Counted from the stretch's first letter, positions 1 to 11,751 are shown. The stretch: 64,000 bases of DNA from Didymodactylos carnosus (GCA_905250885.1 CAJNOQ010000124.1:1-64000); one strand, 5' to 3'. Made by a program: numbers and translations. The notes: generated by a model from the sequence alone, not told the origin.

Positions 1-345
1 AAAAAAATCTTTACAGTTTCTTTGCAGTTCCTTTGCAGGTTTTTTGCAGAGAAACTGCAGATTTTTACAGCTTTTTTTTGTTTGTATATTTGTGTCAAAA
101 CACTTGAAATATATGAAATAAATGTATATCCCACAGTCCCACAGCACGCTGAAAAATCTGCAAAAAACTGCAGTTTTTCTGCAAAGAATCTGCAGAGAAA
201 CTGTAAAGATTTTATTGCAGATCTTTGACCAAATCTTGGCACATCTGCATTGCAGAAAAACTGCAGATTGCAGAATCTTTACAGATTCTGCAAAGATTTT
301 TGCAGACCGAATTTTTTTGGGGCTACGCGTTTCCACCGGTGCTCG
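1..345. repeat. CTGCA-rich degenerate repeat
   Basis: This stretch is a degenerate array built on CTGCAG, TGCAGA and CTGCAAAGATTTTTGCAGA-like words on both strands. It alternates with A/T tracts and yields only short meaningless frames. The array is cut by the window start, so its full size is unknown. It could be a decayed satellite or minisatellite. The unit length is irregular, so I do not name a family. Confidence 0.5.
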
Positions 346-809
346 ACGGTCTGTCTCATTAGGTGGTATGAATTAACTTCTGTTATGAACTCGAAGATAT
401 TTCGTCTATGTCACTTTTCTGTTCTAATCTGAACTCGAAAAGTAACTTCTGAGAATTGTATGATGCTATTTATATACAAATATATACATGCCGAGGTACT
501 ACTTTTTCTGATATATCAGTCATTAGACTGTCTATATTTCGAGAAAAATAGCTGTCACTGAGTGACGTAATTTTTCTTTCTCTTTTGTCAGTACACTCGG
601 TCTTTTGTTTTATTTTGATTTTTGCATCATTTATTCATCAGAAAAATGACCTATATTAGATCATTTCTTCGTCCAGTCTCTGTTTCAAGAATAACGCCGG
701 TATTTAACGGACACATCTTGGTCGGAAAAAAGCGATCATATGACGAGTAAAGTACGTGCAGAATAAAAACCGAAAAAAAATGGCATTTTATCTTCACTTT
801 CACAAGTGA
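346..809. other. Intergenic, no gene seen
   Basis: AT-rich sequence between the CTGCA-rich array and the coding remnant. I see no open frame with coding character and no structured repeat. Confidence 0.4.
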
Positions 810-1511
810 ATAAATGGTCGCAAGGGAACTCTATTTTCAACAGGCAATCAATATACCATCGACACCAGGGACCCTAGGTCCCATAGGTTCAAAGCCGAGC
901 CAGTTTGGAAGGATCGCTCATACAGCCGCAGCTCTGAATACCGGCGAGACGACAGAGTTTTAGCAGACTCGAGTCAAAATCGTCGGGAAATCAGGGTAGC
1001 TCCGTATGACCGATCGGTCGGTTATGGAATCGTTACCGACTACAATCGGCAGCAGCACCATTTCTCATCACGTCAGCAGCATCATCATTATCATTGCCAG
1101 AGAGATGAGTCAGCGAGTCAATCACGATTGACAGCCGACAAGTATCACTCAGCACCATACGAACGTGCGCGTCCGGCGAGCTGAAAAGCAGCCACGCCAG
1201 TCAGGCACTCAACTTTGACGCACGAACGTCAGCAACGCAAAACGTTGTTAAATCGAAAACGACGTGAGCGGAAAAAACGAGTGGTAACGGCGATAAATAT
1301 AATGGTGATGGAGCAAGAACAAAACGTACATCAACAATCCGCTCCATCACTTCCAGAAGAAGATGGCAATGATAGTGATGAGGGGCCACCGAGCCATGTA
1401 GCAGAACTCATCCGCACGGATGAGTCATCCGACATGGAGGATTTGGCAGACGATATGGAGCGTCTCGGTGGAAACGAACAACCACAACACCAGGATAAAA
1501 GCAACAATTAA
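810..1511 (+). pseudogene. Degraded coding remnant, R/H/Q-rich then acidic
   Basis: One reading frame runs almost the whole length and is interrupted once. It is clearly GC-richer than its surroundings. The first half encodes an Arg/Ser/Tyr/His/Gln-rich stretch with His-Gln runs. The second half starts very basic (RKRRERKKR) and ends acidic (DSDEGPP, SSDMEDLADDMERL). No catalytic motif or known domain is visible. Downstream lies a T-rich tail with a small GGGC...GCCC stem near 1567-1580, as often follows retroelement coding ends. It may be the C-terminal end of a mobile-element protein or the last exon of a dead host gene; I cannot decide. The absence of an ATG near the frame start fits a truncated copy. 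Confidence 0.4.
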
Positions 1512-2075
1512 AAATTGCATTTTATGCCTGCGTGTCTGTGTGATGCCGTTAAGACAGTCACTTTCGGGCATAAAGCCCTTTTCCTTTTTCTTTTTGTGTA
1601 TGTGTGTGTCTGATACTTTTTATCTTAAAAAAAATTTTTTTATTTATTTTTTATTTTGATTAAGTGTTTTTTCGTGTGTGTTTTAGATCAAAAAATTGCC
1701 TGATGAGTTTTATTTTTAAATAAAACGAAACGCGTCGCAATAAACAAAAATTTTATTTTCTATGGCACCACGAACAATTATATAAGCAAGCATATATATA
1801 TACTTATATATAAAATACGAAAAATAGTTGAAGCGTTTTATATACAAAAAACATTCAACCGTATAAATTAAAGTTTTAAGTTGGGTTCAAGGAGTCTTAA
1901 GCCAAGGCACTTGTTCTCGTATCACTCTCTATCTCTGCTAATAGCAGTCAGAAACGCGTCTAGTAACAGTTTCTGTTTGTTATTCACCAAGTATCTGTTT
2001 GCTTTCATTTTCAATTAGCTTTATCCATGAGGACTTTTCCAATAGAAAAAAGCGTCTTCTCCACGATAAAAAACT
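1512..2075. other. AT-rich intergenic
   Basis: T-rich tail after the coding remnant, then AT-rich DNA with TATATA runs near 1793-1815. No gene or clear repeat boundary seen. Confidence 0.4.
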
Positions 2076-2365
2076 TATCGTATCCGTTGTCACACTGCGA
2101 TATGCCGGGATAAACACTACAGGGCGATATCAGCCAATGCTGGTTTTTAGACAGATGTATCCCATTATATCGACACCTTACCGATACATCTCAGTGTGAC
2201 AACGGATATGATAGATTTTTTAACGCTATGCTTTCGAACATCAAGTACTATACAGATATATCTCGATACCAATCTGTTACGGTGCATCGCGGTCACTTAT
2301 TCATCGGCACGTATCGCGCTATAATTTTCATGGCGACATATAGGAGTGTGACAACGGATCAGATA
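2076..2365. repeat. Short inverted-repeat element, three copies of one end
   Basis: A 20-base word at 2076-2095 (core TATCCGTTGTCACAC) occurs inverted at 2194-2213 with one mismatch. It occurs again in that inverted orientation at 2346-2365 with small changes. This is the pattern of a small terminal-inverted-repeat element of about 140 or 290 bp, or of one copy nested beside another. The interior is GATA/TATC-rich and noncoding. No clear target duplication is visible, so the superfamily is not assigned. Confidence 0.5.
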
Positions 2366-3261
2366 ATTTTTCTATCTAGATAATATCCGATACAGTGTTG
2401 TTTCAATATATCCTGATAAACTAGATATCGATTAGTAAACTGATACATCTTCTATACAAGGTGTCAGTAATTCGAATTTGCAGCAGTATTTTTTTTCTTT
2501 CCGATGGTCCGATAAAACTCGTCGAGCTAAATAAGAAAAAGTGGTTTTTAATTTTAAAAGCAATTCTTTTAAGGAAAAAACCTGAAACAATTCAAAGAGT
2601 CTAAAATTTCGACCCCTTCGGTTTCAAAATAATTCAAGTTTTTTCTTTTTCATTCTTCTAAATCTTCATGCATCATTCTCGTACCCAGATTTTAACGCTG
2701 AATCCGAAAAGAATACTTTCGAAAAGTTAGAAAAACGAAAAAGAAAAACATTTGAGTTTTTCGAGCAGAATATCTTGATGTAACACTGTGGTACGCTGTC
2801 TCCTAACATTGCGTTTATCGCGGGAAGACTACAAGCACCTGACTATTGAAATAAAAAAGATTGTCTTAATCAGCTACAACATAAATATAATCTCGATAAA
2901 TGGTGCAACTAACTTGACACTCAAAGTATCGGGATTTAGCGCTATAGAACTTAAAAAGACGTATCAGGGTACAGTATATGTCGTCTGATAAACAGCATAG
3001 TTAACGCGATCAACAATATACATAGATGTATCATAACTCATCCGTATCTAGATAGCAACAAGGTATGGGTTTCTACTCCGATAAACGTGGTCTTTCTGGC
3101 AGTAGGCAATGATTGATCGTTACAGTTAGCTATGTCTGTTATCGTGATCTACTTCAATATTTTTTTGTCTACCCTCTAATATCGAGTTATATCGCCCGAC
3201 AGTTGCTTAAAACGTTCTCATGGATAGATATAAAGCAATTTTAGATAAAACCATATTTATG
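2366..3261. other. Repeat-like noncoding DNA
   Basis: Noncoding DNA with many GATA/TATC and CGATA words that resemble the neighbouring inverted-repeat element. It is probably decayed copies of the same family. No open frame with coding character. Confidence 0.3.
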
Positions 3262-3343
3262 CCAAAAGCGTCCAAGTTCAACCGTATACGGTTGACTTGG
3301 ACTTTTGTTATCCAGCCAACTATAGTTGGCTGGATAACAAAAG
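3262..3343. repeat. Two adjacent palindromes
   Basis: Two hairpins touch each other. The left (about 3262-3307) has the centre CAACCGTATACGGTTG and arms ending in CAAAAG/CTTTTG, with two single-base bulges. The right (3302-3343) is a perfect 42-base palindrome, centre CCAACTATAGTTGG, also bounded by CTTTTG/CAAAAG. They share the CTTTTG boundary. Perfect arms with no loop are easily lost by replication slippage, so this looks recent or maintained. It could be two miniature foldback elements or a cruciform site. No protein is encoded. Confidence 0.75.
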
Positions 3344-3542
3344 TAGAAACGGTTCACCGGTTAATTTATAGATAAAGCAAGGCTCAACTGTATCGCTCAT
3401 CTATTATGTGAAATTAGTGTTTTTAGCTGAGGATTTACATCCTCCTTTTTTAGTGGCGTTCCTTCTTTCAAGATTTTGCGATTCCTCCTTAATTCCTCCT
3501 TTTTAGAAAAAACTCAGTACGAAGCCAGGGCTTAAGTGTCAA

Positions 3543-4188
3543 CAGGACTGGGCTAAGCTCAAACATTCGGACGAGAAATAGTACAACTTGTTTATGAAAC
3601 CTATATCGACTTAAGATTACGAAGGAAACATCTGTGCTGTATTCGTACGACGGGTGCCTCATTATGTATACCCCAAACCGGGGCGTGCCATTATAGGCCG
3701 TAATACTAATTTAGTCTAACTTCTTTCAGGGGAAGGAAGTCAACTTTTGGGCGATACAGTGCTTTATATAAACAGATTTATTCTAAAATGTTGGTTATCA
3801 ATCACAAAAATTATCAGTTATGTAAATGTACTTTACATTCTCACGATTATTGTTTATGTTCGTGTGGAAAGAAGAGTTATTGATTAACTAGTTCCTTCAA
3901 AAGTGTACAAAAAGTTCTTCTATCAGCACCAACTCGTCTGTTCTAAACAATTTTCAACAATCTATTACCAACACCGAAGTACGGTCTCGGGTATATCTTA
4001 AGAACAAACAGATCTTTAATCATTTTAACTTAGAAAAGATATCCACTAAAATTTTCTGGTTTTCTTCTGAAACCTTCCGATTTTCGGATAAATAAAACAA
4101 AAAGCGGAACCTGTATCCCTAACTGCTCTACCTGGACCCGACCTGTATCCAACCTTCGGATCGGGTCGGGTTGCATATCTCTACTCTG
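3543..4188. mobile_element. hAT-like non-autonomous element, candidate
   Basis: The interval is flanked by a 13-base direct repeat, AGTGTCAACAGGA, at 3535-3547 and 4189-4201. If the 8-base AGTGTCAA is the target duplication, the element begins CAGGACTGGG and ends CTACTCTG. That fits the CAG...CTG ends and 8-bp duplications of hAT transposons. The terminal repeats are otherwise weak. The right end carries GGGTCGGGTTGCATATCTCT, and the interior has no transposase frame. The first 11 bases match the element at 50385. Confidence 0.5.
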
Positions 4189-4201
4189 AGTGTCAACAGG
4201 A

Positions 4202-4975
4202 ATCCGCTGAAATATTCGGAAAAATGAAATATAAGAAATTTTCTTTGTAATAGATTTATGAAAGCTCGTTTGAGTATGTTTTTGTATTTCATTCGAGTTT
4301 TGTTTCGCTCTAGTTAATCAATACACATCCAAAACTGCCTTTCTCATACGTTTTTTGTTCAGGCTTGTAAATAAGTGATACACAAAATATTTAAAATAAG
4401 TTTTCCACTTCAAACTCTTGATTTGTTGAAAATTTGTTGCTGATGTATTCCCAACGTAGGAGGAAAATAAACATTATCAACGTTCTCCTTCCTCACATAT
4501 CTTCCTGCTATGAGCCTGTTCTCAACAGACTAGACGATGTAAACGAAAAGAGCATCATATCTCTCTGTCATATTTTTTCCGCCTTCCTTGCTACTTTTTA
4601 TTTAAAACAAATATTAGGTCTTTCAGAGATAGTACATTTTCTCCATTTCAAAGAACACTTTGCATCACGTGAACGAAATAAGTAAGTAAACAAAGAAAAT
4701 AGTGAACAAACAGGTTTCGTAGCAGCATTTCAGAAGTTGAAAGCGTTACTTGTAGTATAGACGATAAGTTTCAATTTTAGTGAGTGGTCACGGTGATAAT
4801 ATTCAGAAAGAAACTATATTTTTCTAGACTGCATTTGTCTCGTACACTTTAATTTTAATTGATGTAGAAGCTTTCCGAATGGGTTAAATATCTAGTGGAG
4901 CGATCGTTGACCAACATCTTACGAAGAGTATTCTAGATGAATTTCGATCACTCTTATTCTTGCAGATCACACAAA
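4202..4975. other. Upstream region of the NCAPH gene
   Basis: AT-rich noncoding DNA up to the NCAPH start. It includes a 60-base T-rich stretch ending TTCTTGCAG at 4965, just before the first ATG, which would serve as a splice or leader acceptor. No recognised promoter element. Confidence 0.35.
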
Positions 4976-7332
4976 ATGTCAACCCGATCCTCTCGACGGT
5001 AATTTTCTTTTTCTTTTTTTTCAATTTAATCTGTTTTCTAAATGTCAACTCTTTTTAGAACACTTCACAATCGTGGAAACAGCTTGAAATTGGATGCGGA
5101 TATCGCTTTATTATCAAATGGCCGTGTTTCTCAATCAACAAATCGGCTTAGTGCGTTGTATAACAAAGAAAATATTATACCAGCAAAAACATCACCGGAA
5201 CTTGTTGAACTTTATCAAACAACAATTGAAATGTCAGTACATGGTAAAATAACAATCAAAAATGCATTCGATTATTTATTTTTGGAATATTTATCGCCTA
5301 TTATCAAAAATGTTGCCCAAAATGAAAATGGCCCAAATTTTGTTAAAGCTGGTAATGTTATCAATACAAGTGCAAAAATCTATGCTTATCGTGTTGATGC
5401 ATTACACACTGAGACACAAAAGCTAAGTATGAATATGTCAACTGTCGAACAAGTTCATAATTTAACATCAACAATAACAATGAAGAATGATAATGGTAGT
5501 GTTAAAATGAGTGATAAAACTAAAACACGTTCCCATGGTAAAAAGAATGAAATTATAGTAACTGATATATCGAAAATAAGCATTAATAACATCGATGATA
5601 ATAATGAATTGATCCGATTTCGTCCACTTTTACCGACATCTTTATGTTGTCTTTCAAAAAGTGAAAATGAAAGCGATTCGATTCACCATCATATGATCTC
5701 CTGCACGACATATTCGACAAGTGATTATTCGTTTATCCGAGACTTTGCCAATATACAAATAAAAAATTTTATCAAAGAAGAGTTAAAATCGAAAATTCGT
5801 TTTCAACATGCTATTGACACAATATATTCGTTGGAAAAATTACGAGATATAATAGAACCACATCAACATGTTGATCACAGTTTAGGTACAAATGAATTAA
5901 GAAATTTTTTATGGAATGAAACGACAACCGATTCAACAATAAGTACAATTCATGAAACATCATTAGATGAATTTAGTCAACAAAATGATATTACGACAAA
6001 TGTTTATAATAGTGGAGAACAACATTTCTCTAATGATATCAGTTCAAATAGATTATCTTCATTCATCTTTATGGATGATGTACAATCAATGGCATATGAA
6101 TTTTCGAATAATCTAGATAATGTTTTAAGATCATCGCAACCATCACAATATGTAAGTCTTATTTGGCATAAGTCCTTTTTAGAAAAATATTATAGATTTC
6201 ATACTATCAACAGATCGTTTTAATATACACTTTTATTATAGAAGGAAAATTTTGTATCAGTATTTGATAATGCTCCTTTTCCATCAACAACAATAAATGA
6301 TCAAATGTTGTCAATTGTATCCAATGATATAAATAATATTTCCAGAACATCTTCATTTTTTGGTCAAATACCATCTTTATTAAAAAATACTGGTAGCAAG
6401 GAATATAATTATTTTGACGTAACAAAACTAAAATTATTTGCTGGTCCAAATTTATGGAAATACGTTAATCTTCTTGAGAATTATTCACAGTTACCATCAC
6501 AACAACAACAAGCACAAGCTCGAGAGAGAAAACACACTGGTAGTGGTGCTGTTATACAACAACAAAAATGTGATTTTTTCTCAAAACAATCATTATCATC
6601 GATATTTGGTAAAAGTAAAGGACGAACAAAGCAAAAATCTTTGAAAAGAACATTACAGTCAATAAGCGTTTTACGTAGTCGAGAAAATATTAATAATCAA
6701 ATAAAACAATCAAGGAAAATATGTCAAATAAATGAATTATTTTCTACGTCATATTTTCTAGATTTATTTATTTCAACGGCGCATAGCTCGAAGTCAGTTG
6801 GTGAGAAATTAAATATATTTGATGTTGATGAATTGAATGACTATGATCAAGCTGATGATATTCCATTGCCATTTGGTTTCGAAAGTGATGAAGGTTTGTA
6901 CTGTTTTTTCTAAATGTCTTACCTTTTTTTCATTATCTGTTATATGTGTTAGATATTCAATCAAGAGATAATCTAGAAATAATTGTCGAATCACCTGAAC
7001 CCGAACGATATTATGAAAAAATTGAATATACAAAAAGAACTCAGCAAGTCAATGTGAAAAAATTAAAATATAATATCATCGAAGAGTTTAAACGGTTACA
7101 ATCAAATTTAACTGCAAAAACAACGGTAGCAATGAATGATAATCCAGTTGAATTTGTACAGTTATGTGAATGCTTGTTGTTGAAGAATAGTTTAAACCTG
7201 ACTGAAATACCATCAGCATTCTATTGTATGCTATTTAATTGTAATGAACATAAATTATATCTGCAAAACACAGCTAATTGTGATAATTTATTAATTACTA
7301 ATCAACCATTATTATCAACACGTCAGCAATGA
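4976..7332 (+). CDS. NCAPH: Condensin complex subunit 2 (kleisin CAP-H / Barren)
   Basis: This is the kleisin subunit of condensin I, which closes the SMC2-SMC4 ring and organises mitotic chromosomes in the nucleus. Exons by splice signal and phase are 4976-4998, 5059-6151, 6242-6893 and 6953-7332, giving about 715 residues against roughly 740 in human CAP-H. An ATG at 5042 lies in the first intron and is less likely to be the start. The N-terminal kleisin helix region is clear: TIEMSVHGKITIKNAF, then KAGNVINTSAKIYAYRVDAL, the family signature. Mid-protein EYNYFDVTKLKLFAGPNLWK matches the conserved YF...AGP.W block. The C-terminus has VNVKKLKYNIIEEF, then the winged-helix segment near LTEIPSAFYCMLF. 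The centre is Ser/Asn/Thr-rich and poorly conserved. Introns are 59-90 bp. A broken LINE lies just downstream. Confidence 0.9.
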
Positions 7333-7644
7333 ATTTGACTTTACATTGGAATCTTTCAAAGATTAGTATATCTAATTTGCAGTGAGCACGTTATCTTTTT
7401 TTTATAGTAAATATTTTATATGTAATTTCAACCTTTAAAATTGTACTTTATATCTTTTCTTTTTATTGAAGTCACAATGACTATACAAATTTCTTCTTTA
7501 CGTTGTAACTGTCAATCGTCTTTCCTTGATGTTATCGGTTATTGGTGATCAGAACTTTGTACTGTTTTTTCGGCTTATGAGACATCGCATGTGATCTAAA
7601 TGTGAACCTTGTACATCGATCATGGTATTCCATGAGATGGTACT
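7333..7644. other. NCAPH 3' flank
   Basis: AT-rich 3' flank of NCAPH leading into a LINE fragment. The LINE homology may begin slightly before 7645 in another frame. No canonical AATAAA close to the stop. Confidence 0.35.
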
Positions 7645-8489
7645 GAGATACAAAGAAATGATCCACTTAATCTTCTGGGGTTGCAAATTAACTGCAAACT
7701 TAGATGGAAAACTCATGTAGAAGACCTAGTAAAAAAATGCTGACAACGTTTAGGTGTGATGTACAGACAGTTCAGAGAAGCACCGTCATCTGCGCGCTTA
7801 CAAATTTATAAAATTTGTCTCGTAGTTAAACTGGACTATGCATGTGTACTATATGATGATGATATGATCACATCAGTTGCTCGACTTCAATTAGTACAAA
7901 AACTGGCTGCACATTTGATTCTGAAAGACTTCGTTTCATCGGAAGCAGAGCCAATAACAAAACTAAACCTACCTCAGTTGTCAATAAGGAGAAGGTACTT
8001 TCGACTTGTTATCTTCTTTAAAATCTTTAAAGGTCTATCTCCTCTATTACGACTTAATCTTATCCAACTCCAACGGGACGGAAGATCTGAAAGACTAGCT
8101 TAACACTCACAACAAGTCTCAATTTCATTTGCTCGCACTGAAGCAGTGCTGCAATCATTTTTAGTTCGAACAGCTCGAGACCGGAATGCTCTGCCTGAAT
8201 TGGTAGTATCATCTCCTTCTATTAGCAGTTTCAAGATAAAGTTAAGACAACATCTGCACGTTTAAAACAACGAGAACAACAACTAGAAGACGAAAAAGCA
8301 TTTAACATAAGGTGGCGGAGTTTACAGGTGATTATCACCTTTTCTGCTTTCCCAGCAACAAGGTTTGGTCATAGTTTACTGTTGTTTGTACGCTTAAAAA
8401 AAAGGAAAGAAGTTTTTTCTTGTTTTTTTTCTTCTTTACTTATTGTGTACTAGCATTTGCCATTACTAAAATAAAATCAATCAATCAAT
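7645..8489 (+). mobile_element. LINE non-LTR retrotransposon, 3' fragment
   Basis: This is the 3' end of a reverse-transcriptase ORF of the CR1/L2/jockey type. In one frame it reads LGLQINCKLRWKTHVEDLVK, then ARLQIYKICLVVKLDYACVL, then SVARLQLVQKLAAHLI, then RRYFRLVIFFKIFKGLSPLL. These are the usual thumb and C-terminal blocks after the polymerase domain. Beyond a stop at 8101 the same frame continues with TARDRNALPELVVSS and FKIKLRQHLHV, the typical extreme C-terminus, ending near 8265. There is another in-frame stop at 7741 and an upstream frame change near 7645. The 3' UTR ends in a short (AATC)n tail at about 8475-8489, as expected for microsatellite-tailed LINEs. It is 5'-truncated and dead. 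It is inserted downstream of NCAPH on the same strand. Confidence 0.85.
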
Positions 8490-9917
8490 ATTCGTATCCT
8501 TAAATCAATCGATAGTGCCTATTCTAAGATCATTGGTGTGTAGCAAGAACTGTTAGAGACCAAATTTGAGTAAGTACTGTGAGTTGAAATAGCAAAAAAT
8601 GGCTGAAACCTAATACACTGTAAAAGAAACAAGTGCTCGGATAATTTTGATCAAAACCAATACAAACTTTTGGATTGAGTGACGTTTGTTAAAAAACTTT
8701 CATTAAAACGTTTCTTTTAGTGGAAGTACCGGAACTTTTATTAAAAATGTCTTTAATGAAGCTCTCAGTACTTTCATTAAAATATCTCCTGCAAATGGCT
8801 GTGACCTAGAGTTTTTAATAGCACAAGAATTTCATTAAAAATTTTAATGAACTCCGATATTCCAATCTTTTGTGTTTTTTAAAAATATAGCATATTAGGT
8901 AATTGTTAGTTCTCAAAAAGCGCAGAACACAAATAGCATCTAAAAATGTCTTGCTAGCCACTTTACCAAGAAAAAACTTATAGTTGAGTGGCGACCAGAA
9001 TAATACACAATAATTAATTTTCAGGACTCTAGTCCTTTCAGCCTCTGCTATATATCCAAACTATGGTAGACACTCCTCCATTCTAAAGAAAACGTGAGGC
9101 GTGATAACTTCAGATGTAAATGGGTAAAAAAATGCAAAGTATAGGAAGAATAGCTCGGCTTGGTAGCTGCGGCCTGTTCGAGAAAAATGAAAACGAGAAA
9201 TGTAATTCAAGTTTGCTTTTGTTCAGATAAAAAAGTTTTATCTCATGAGTTTGTATTGTTAGAACATTATTTTCCGCGAGATCACGTACGATGGTTTGAA
9301 GAAAAATTGTACGTAAATTTTTGTCAAAGCAAAGTCTTGAAAAGTCAGACGATTACATTACGTCCAGCTTGTCTTGATTCTTCAACCAAAAATCAATTTC
9401 CTTGAATGCAGACTACAGAATTCAACACCCAAGTCGATATTCTTGATTCATTTGTGGCGTGGGCGCGGTTCTCGTTCCGCGATCGCGTTGCCAGGGATTC
9501 CGATTGTTTTTTGGCCAGAGGGGTATAATTGTGGCGAAAAGCTTATAAAAATATCTTGTGGAAAAGTGATGGGGCGAAAATAAAAAGATTTTATCTGAGG
9601 TTGCTTCACTTTTTGTTCCGATAAAATGAACCAATTAGACGTGAGATAATTAGGGAAGAAAAACAGACTTCTAAGTAATATCAGAAAGACCATACTCGTA
9701 TTTGCACGTCTACATGGAAGATTTACACAAAAAAGTTCACAGAAAAAGTAGCTTTTTTATGTTGCTGCTACATTTTCCGCAGCGAAAAGTCTAGGCAAAA
9801 ATGTTTACGGAAAGAAAAATTCCAGGGGCGTCTGGCACCCCTAATCGGGATCGCTGTACGTTGCATTCAATCACCTCACGGTACGACCTCTAAAATTCGG
9901 TCCTGTCTCGGTGCGAA
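8490..9917. other. Intergenic repeats, no gene seen
   Basis: Noncoding. ACACTGTAAAAGAAAC at about 8616 resembles the terminal sequence of common MITEs, but I could not find its inverted partner. Between 8690 and 8850 the words TTCATTAAAA and TTTAATGAA recur many times. From 9450 the GC content rises with CG-rich words (GCGATCGCG). Short open frames at 9160-9405 and 9374-9634 have no recognisable product. Confidence 0.3.
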
Positions 9918-10530
9918 TCGCGATCACGACACGACAATTTTTTCTTACTGCGATCGCGAAGTGACGCCGTAGCTCACTCTAGCGACTCGTGTCAAGATAG
10001 TCTTTTTATTAAATCATGCCGCGATCGCGTTTTTCTTTTACAGTCGTGATATTAAATAACGTTACGGCTGGACTCTCGTGTCTGTCCCATTCACCGTTTT
10101 ATTGTGCGCAGATTCAAAGTATATAATTCCTACTAATCTTCGAAAAACTCCTAAAGTTTTGTCGTATCTCAGCAGTGATTTGTCGTATACGCAAGTCGGC
10201 AAATGTTAGCCTTGATATTGACTTAATTGGAAATTTTAATTATGAGAAAAACAAATAAGAGTAACGGTGGAGAAAAGTGATCGCATCATAAGTCTTGCAT
10301 AGTCGTGTCGCGATCGCGGTATGAATATAATATAAAAATAAAAACGACCCACTTATTATAAATGTGCGAAAATGACGAAAAAACAGTGATCGTGGTGAAA
10401 TATTCGAGAGTCATGGGTGTTTTCGTATGAGCGCGGCTTAGCCGCGAACGCAGAAAATGGCATCTTATTTCACGAGTCTTACAACGAACGCACTACGCGC
10501 TCACGTCACGACGGATGGTGAGAAAGTTGA
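9918..10530. repeat. GC-rich GATCGC-dense patch with inverted ends
   Basis: The block is far richer in CG dinucleotides than its surroundings and is dense in GATCGC/GCGATC words. TCGCGATCACGACACGAC at about 9918 is mirrored near 10302-10317 as GTCGTGTCGCGATCGCG, with two mismatches, giving a roughly 400-bp inverted-repeat unit. A second hairpin, CGCGGCTTAGCCGCG, lies near 10434-10448. No coding frame is seen. It could be a DNA transposon remnant or a foreign insert; both are inference from composition. Confidence 0.45.
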
Positions 10531-11751
10531 CTTCGATAGATGTATGATTTCGGTTACGAGTAATCATCGAAAATTATTCAGTTGGCTTTATTTTTATTTA
10601 TTTTGACACTTGTATGAGTTAATTCATTTAAAGAGTGATGATTAATATTCCTGATTTTATTGGTTTCCACTATGACCATCACTATCCCAAAAAAACACTG
10701 TTCAAGTGTGCCAGTTCTATGGAGGAAGTGTGGAAATACCATGCGGCAGAGTATTCACCATACATGAAGCATGGTAATCCCCCATCTCATCCATGATCCG
10801 TGCCACTAGCGTGGTAATTACGAAACATAACAAGTAGTAGGGTAGTAACACCATGCTTGAAGTGGTTGAACTTTTTGTTTTTCTCTTGCCATGCTTCAAG
10901 CATAATACGACAGATGCCATCTTTTCTTCTTTTCTTTATTACGTTGAAGTTTGTTTTTACAACTATTTTTGTTGTGCAGTGTGGACATGCACTTATTTGA
11001 ATTTTGGTAAATTGAACGTTATGTTAAAGGATTCCAAGGATCTTGCTTTTATTTTCTTCCAGATATGGTTGAGGTTTATAGTGAAATGAAAGTTCTTTTT
11101 ATTGCAATTGACATTGATACCGAAACGGCAGCATCGTACTCTGAGGACCAGAGTGACAACACAATTCAGACTCAAGTGTTTAAACATGAATGTGTTAATT
11201 TGTCAGGCCCTCCGTCATTAACTTACGATAATTTAAAAGAATTAGATGTTAAATTGACTATCGAGCAGTCGATTTTAGTCTGTCAGACAAACGTCAAAAT
11301 GAAGCAGAACCGTGAGTGCTTGAAACATTAGAATACGCTATATAACTCCCCCTATCTTGGGAACGTGAAACTTTTTGATGAAAACTTTCCCCTCTTCCTC
11401 TTGAGTACTCGTTTTACATCTTACTTTTTTTCTGCTTCTACTTATTTTCTAAAATCAGCGATGGTTCTTTTCACACGTCCATTAGTACTTCGGAAATACT
11501 CATTCACCTTTTTGTTTTGCAAAGATGTAGCTATATAAGATGTACACATTTCATTATGGAAACTTAAAATTTTTTCGCTAGTATTTTTGTCACAATCAAA
11601 GATGCGGTCGCCTGTGACCAGACTTGCAGCCAAACTCTGAGTATCTGACAATATTTCCTTAAAAGAATGACAAACGAAAAAGTGTTCAAAAATACCCATA
11701 AATATTATGTAAAATCTCCTTTGAATACTCATAAAATTCTCATATGAGTAC
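10531..11751. other. Intergenic, decayed repeats
   Basis: Noncoding. The words CATGCTTGAAG and ATGCTTCAAG occur in both orientations at 10852-10863 and 10890-10902, and again near 12292, suggesting a larger decayed inverted-repeat unit. Frames at 11065-11331 (+) and 11442-11732 (-) have no recognisable product and no neighbouring exons, so they are not called as genes. The bases 11744-11751 are the left target duplication of the next element. Confidence 0.3.

Noticed and set aside
1-345. Telomeric array
   Set aside because: The CTGCA-rich words are not a regular short G-rich telomere unit, and the window gives no sign of a chromosome end.
5042-5058. Alternative NCAPH start at 5042
   Set aside because: It lies inside a clean 60-bp GT...AG intron; the ATG at 4976 splices in frame and gives a better start.
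11065-11331. 88-residue plus-strand frame
   Set aside because: Mixed composition made it a candidate exon, but no product or partner exons could be found.
11442-11732. 96-residue minus-strand frame
   Set aside because: No homologue recognised and no flanking exons; it adjoins repeat DNA.
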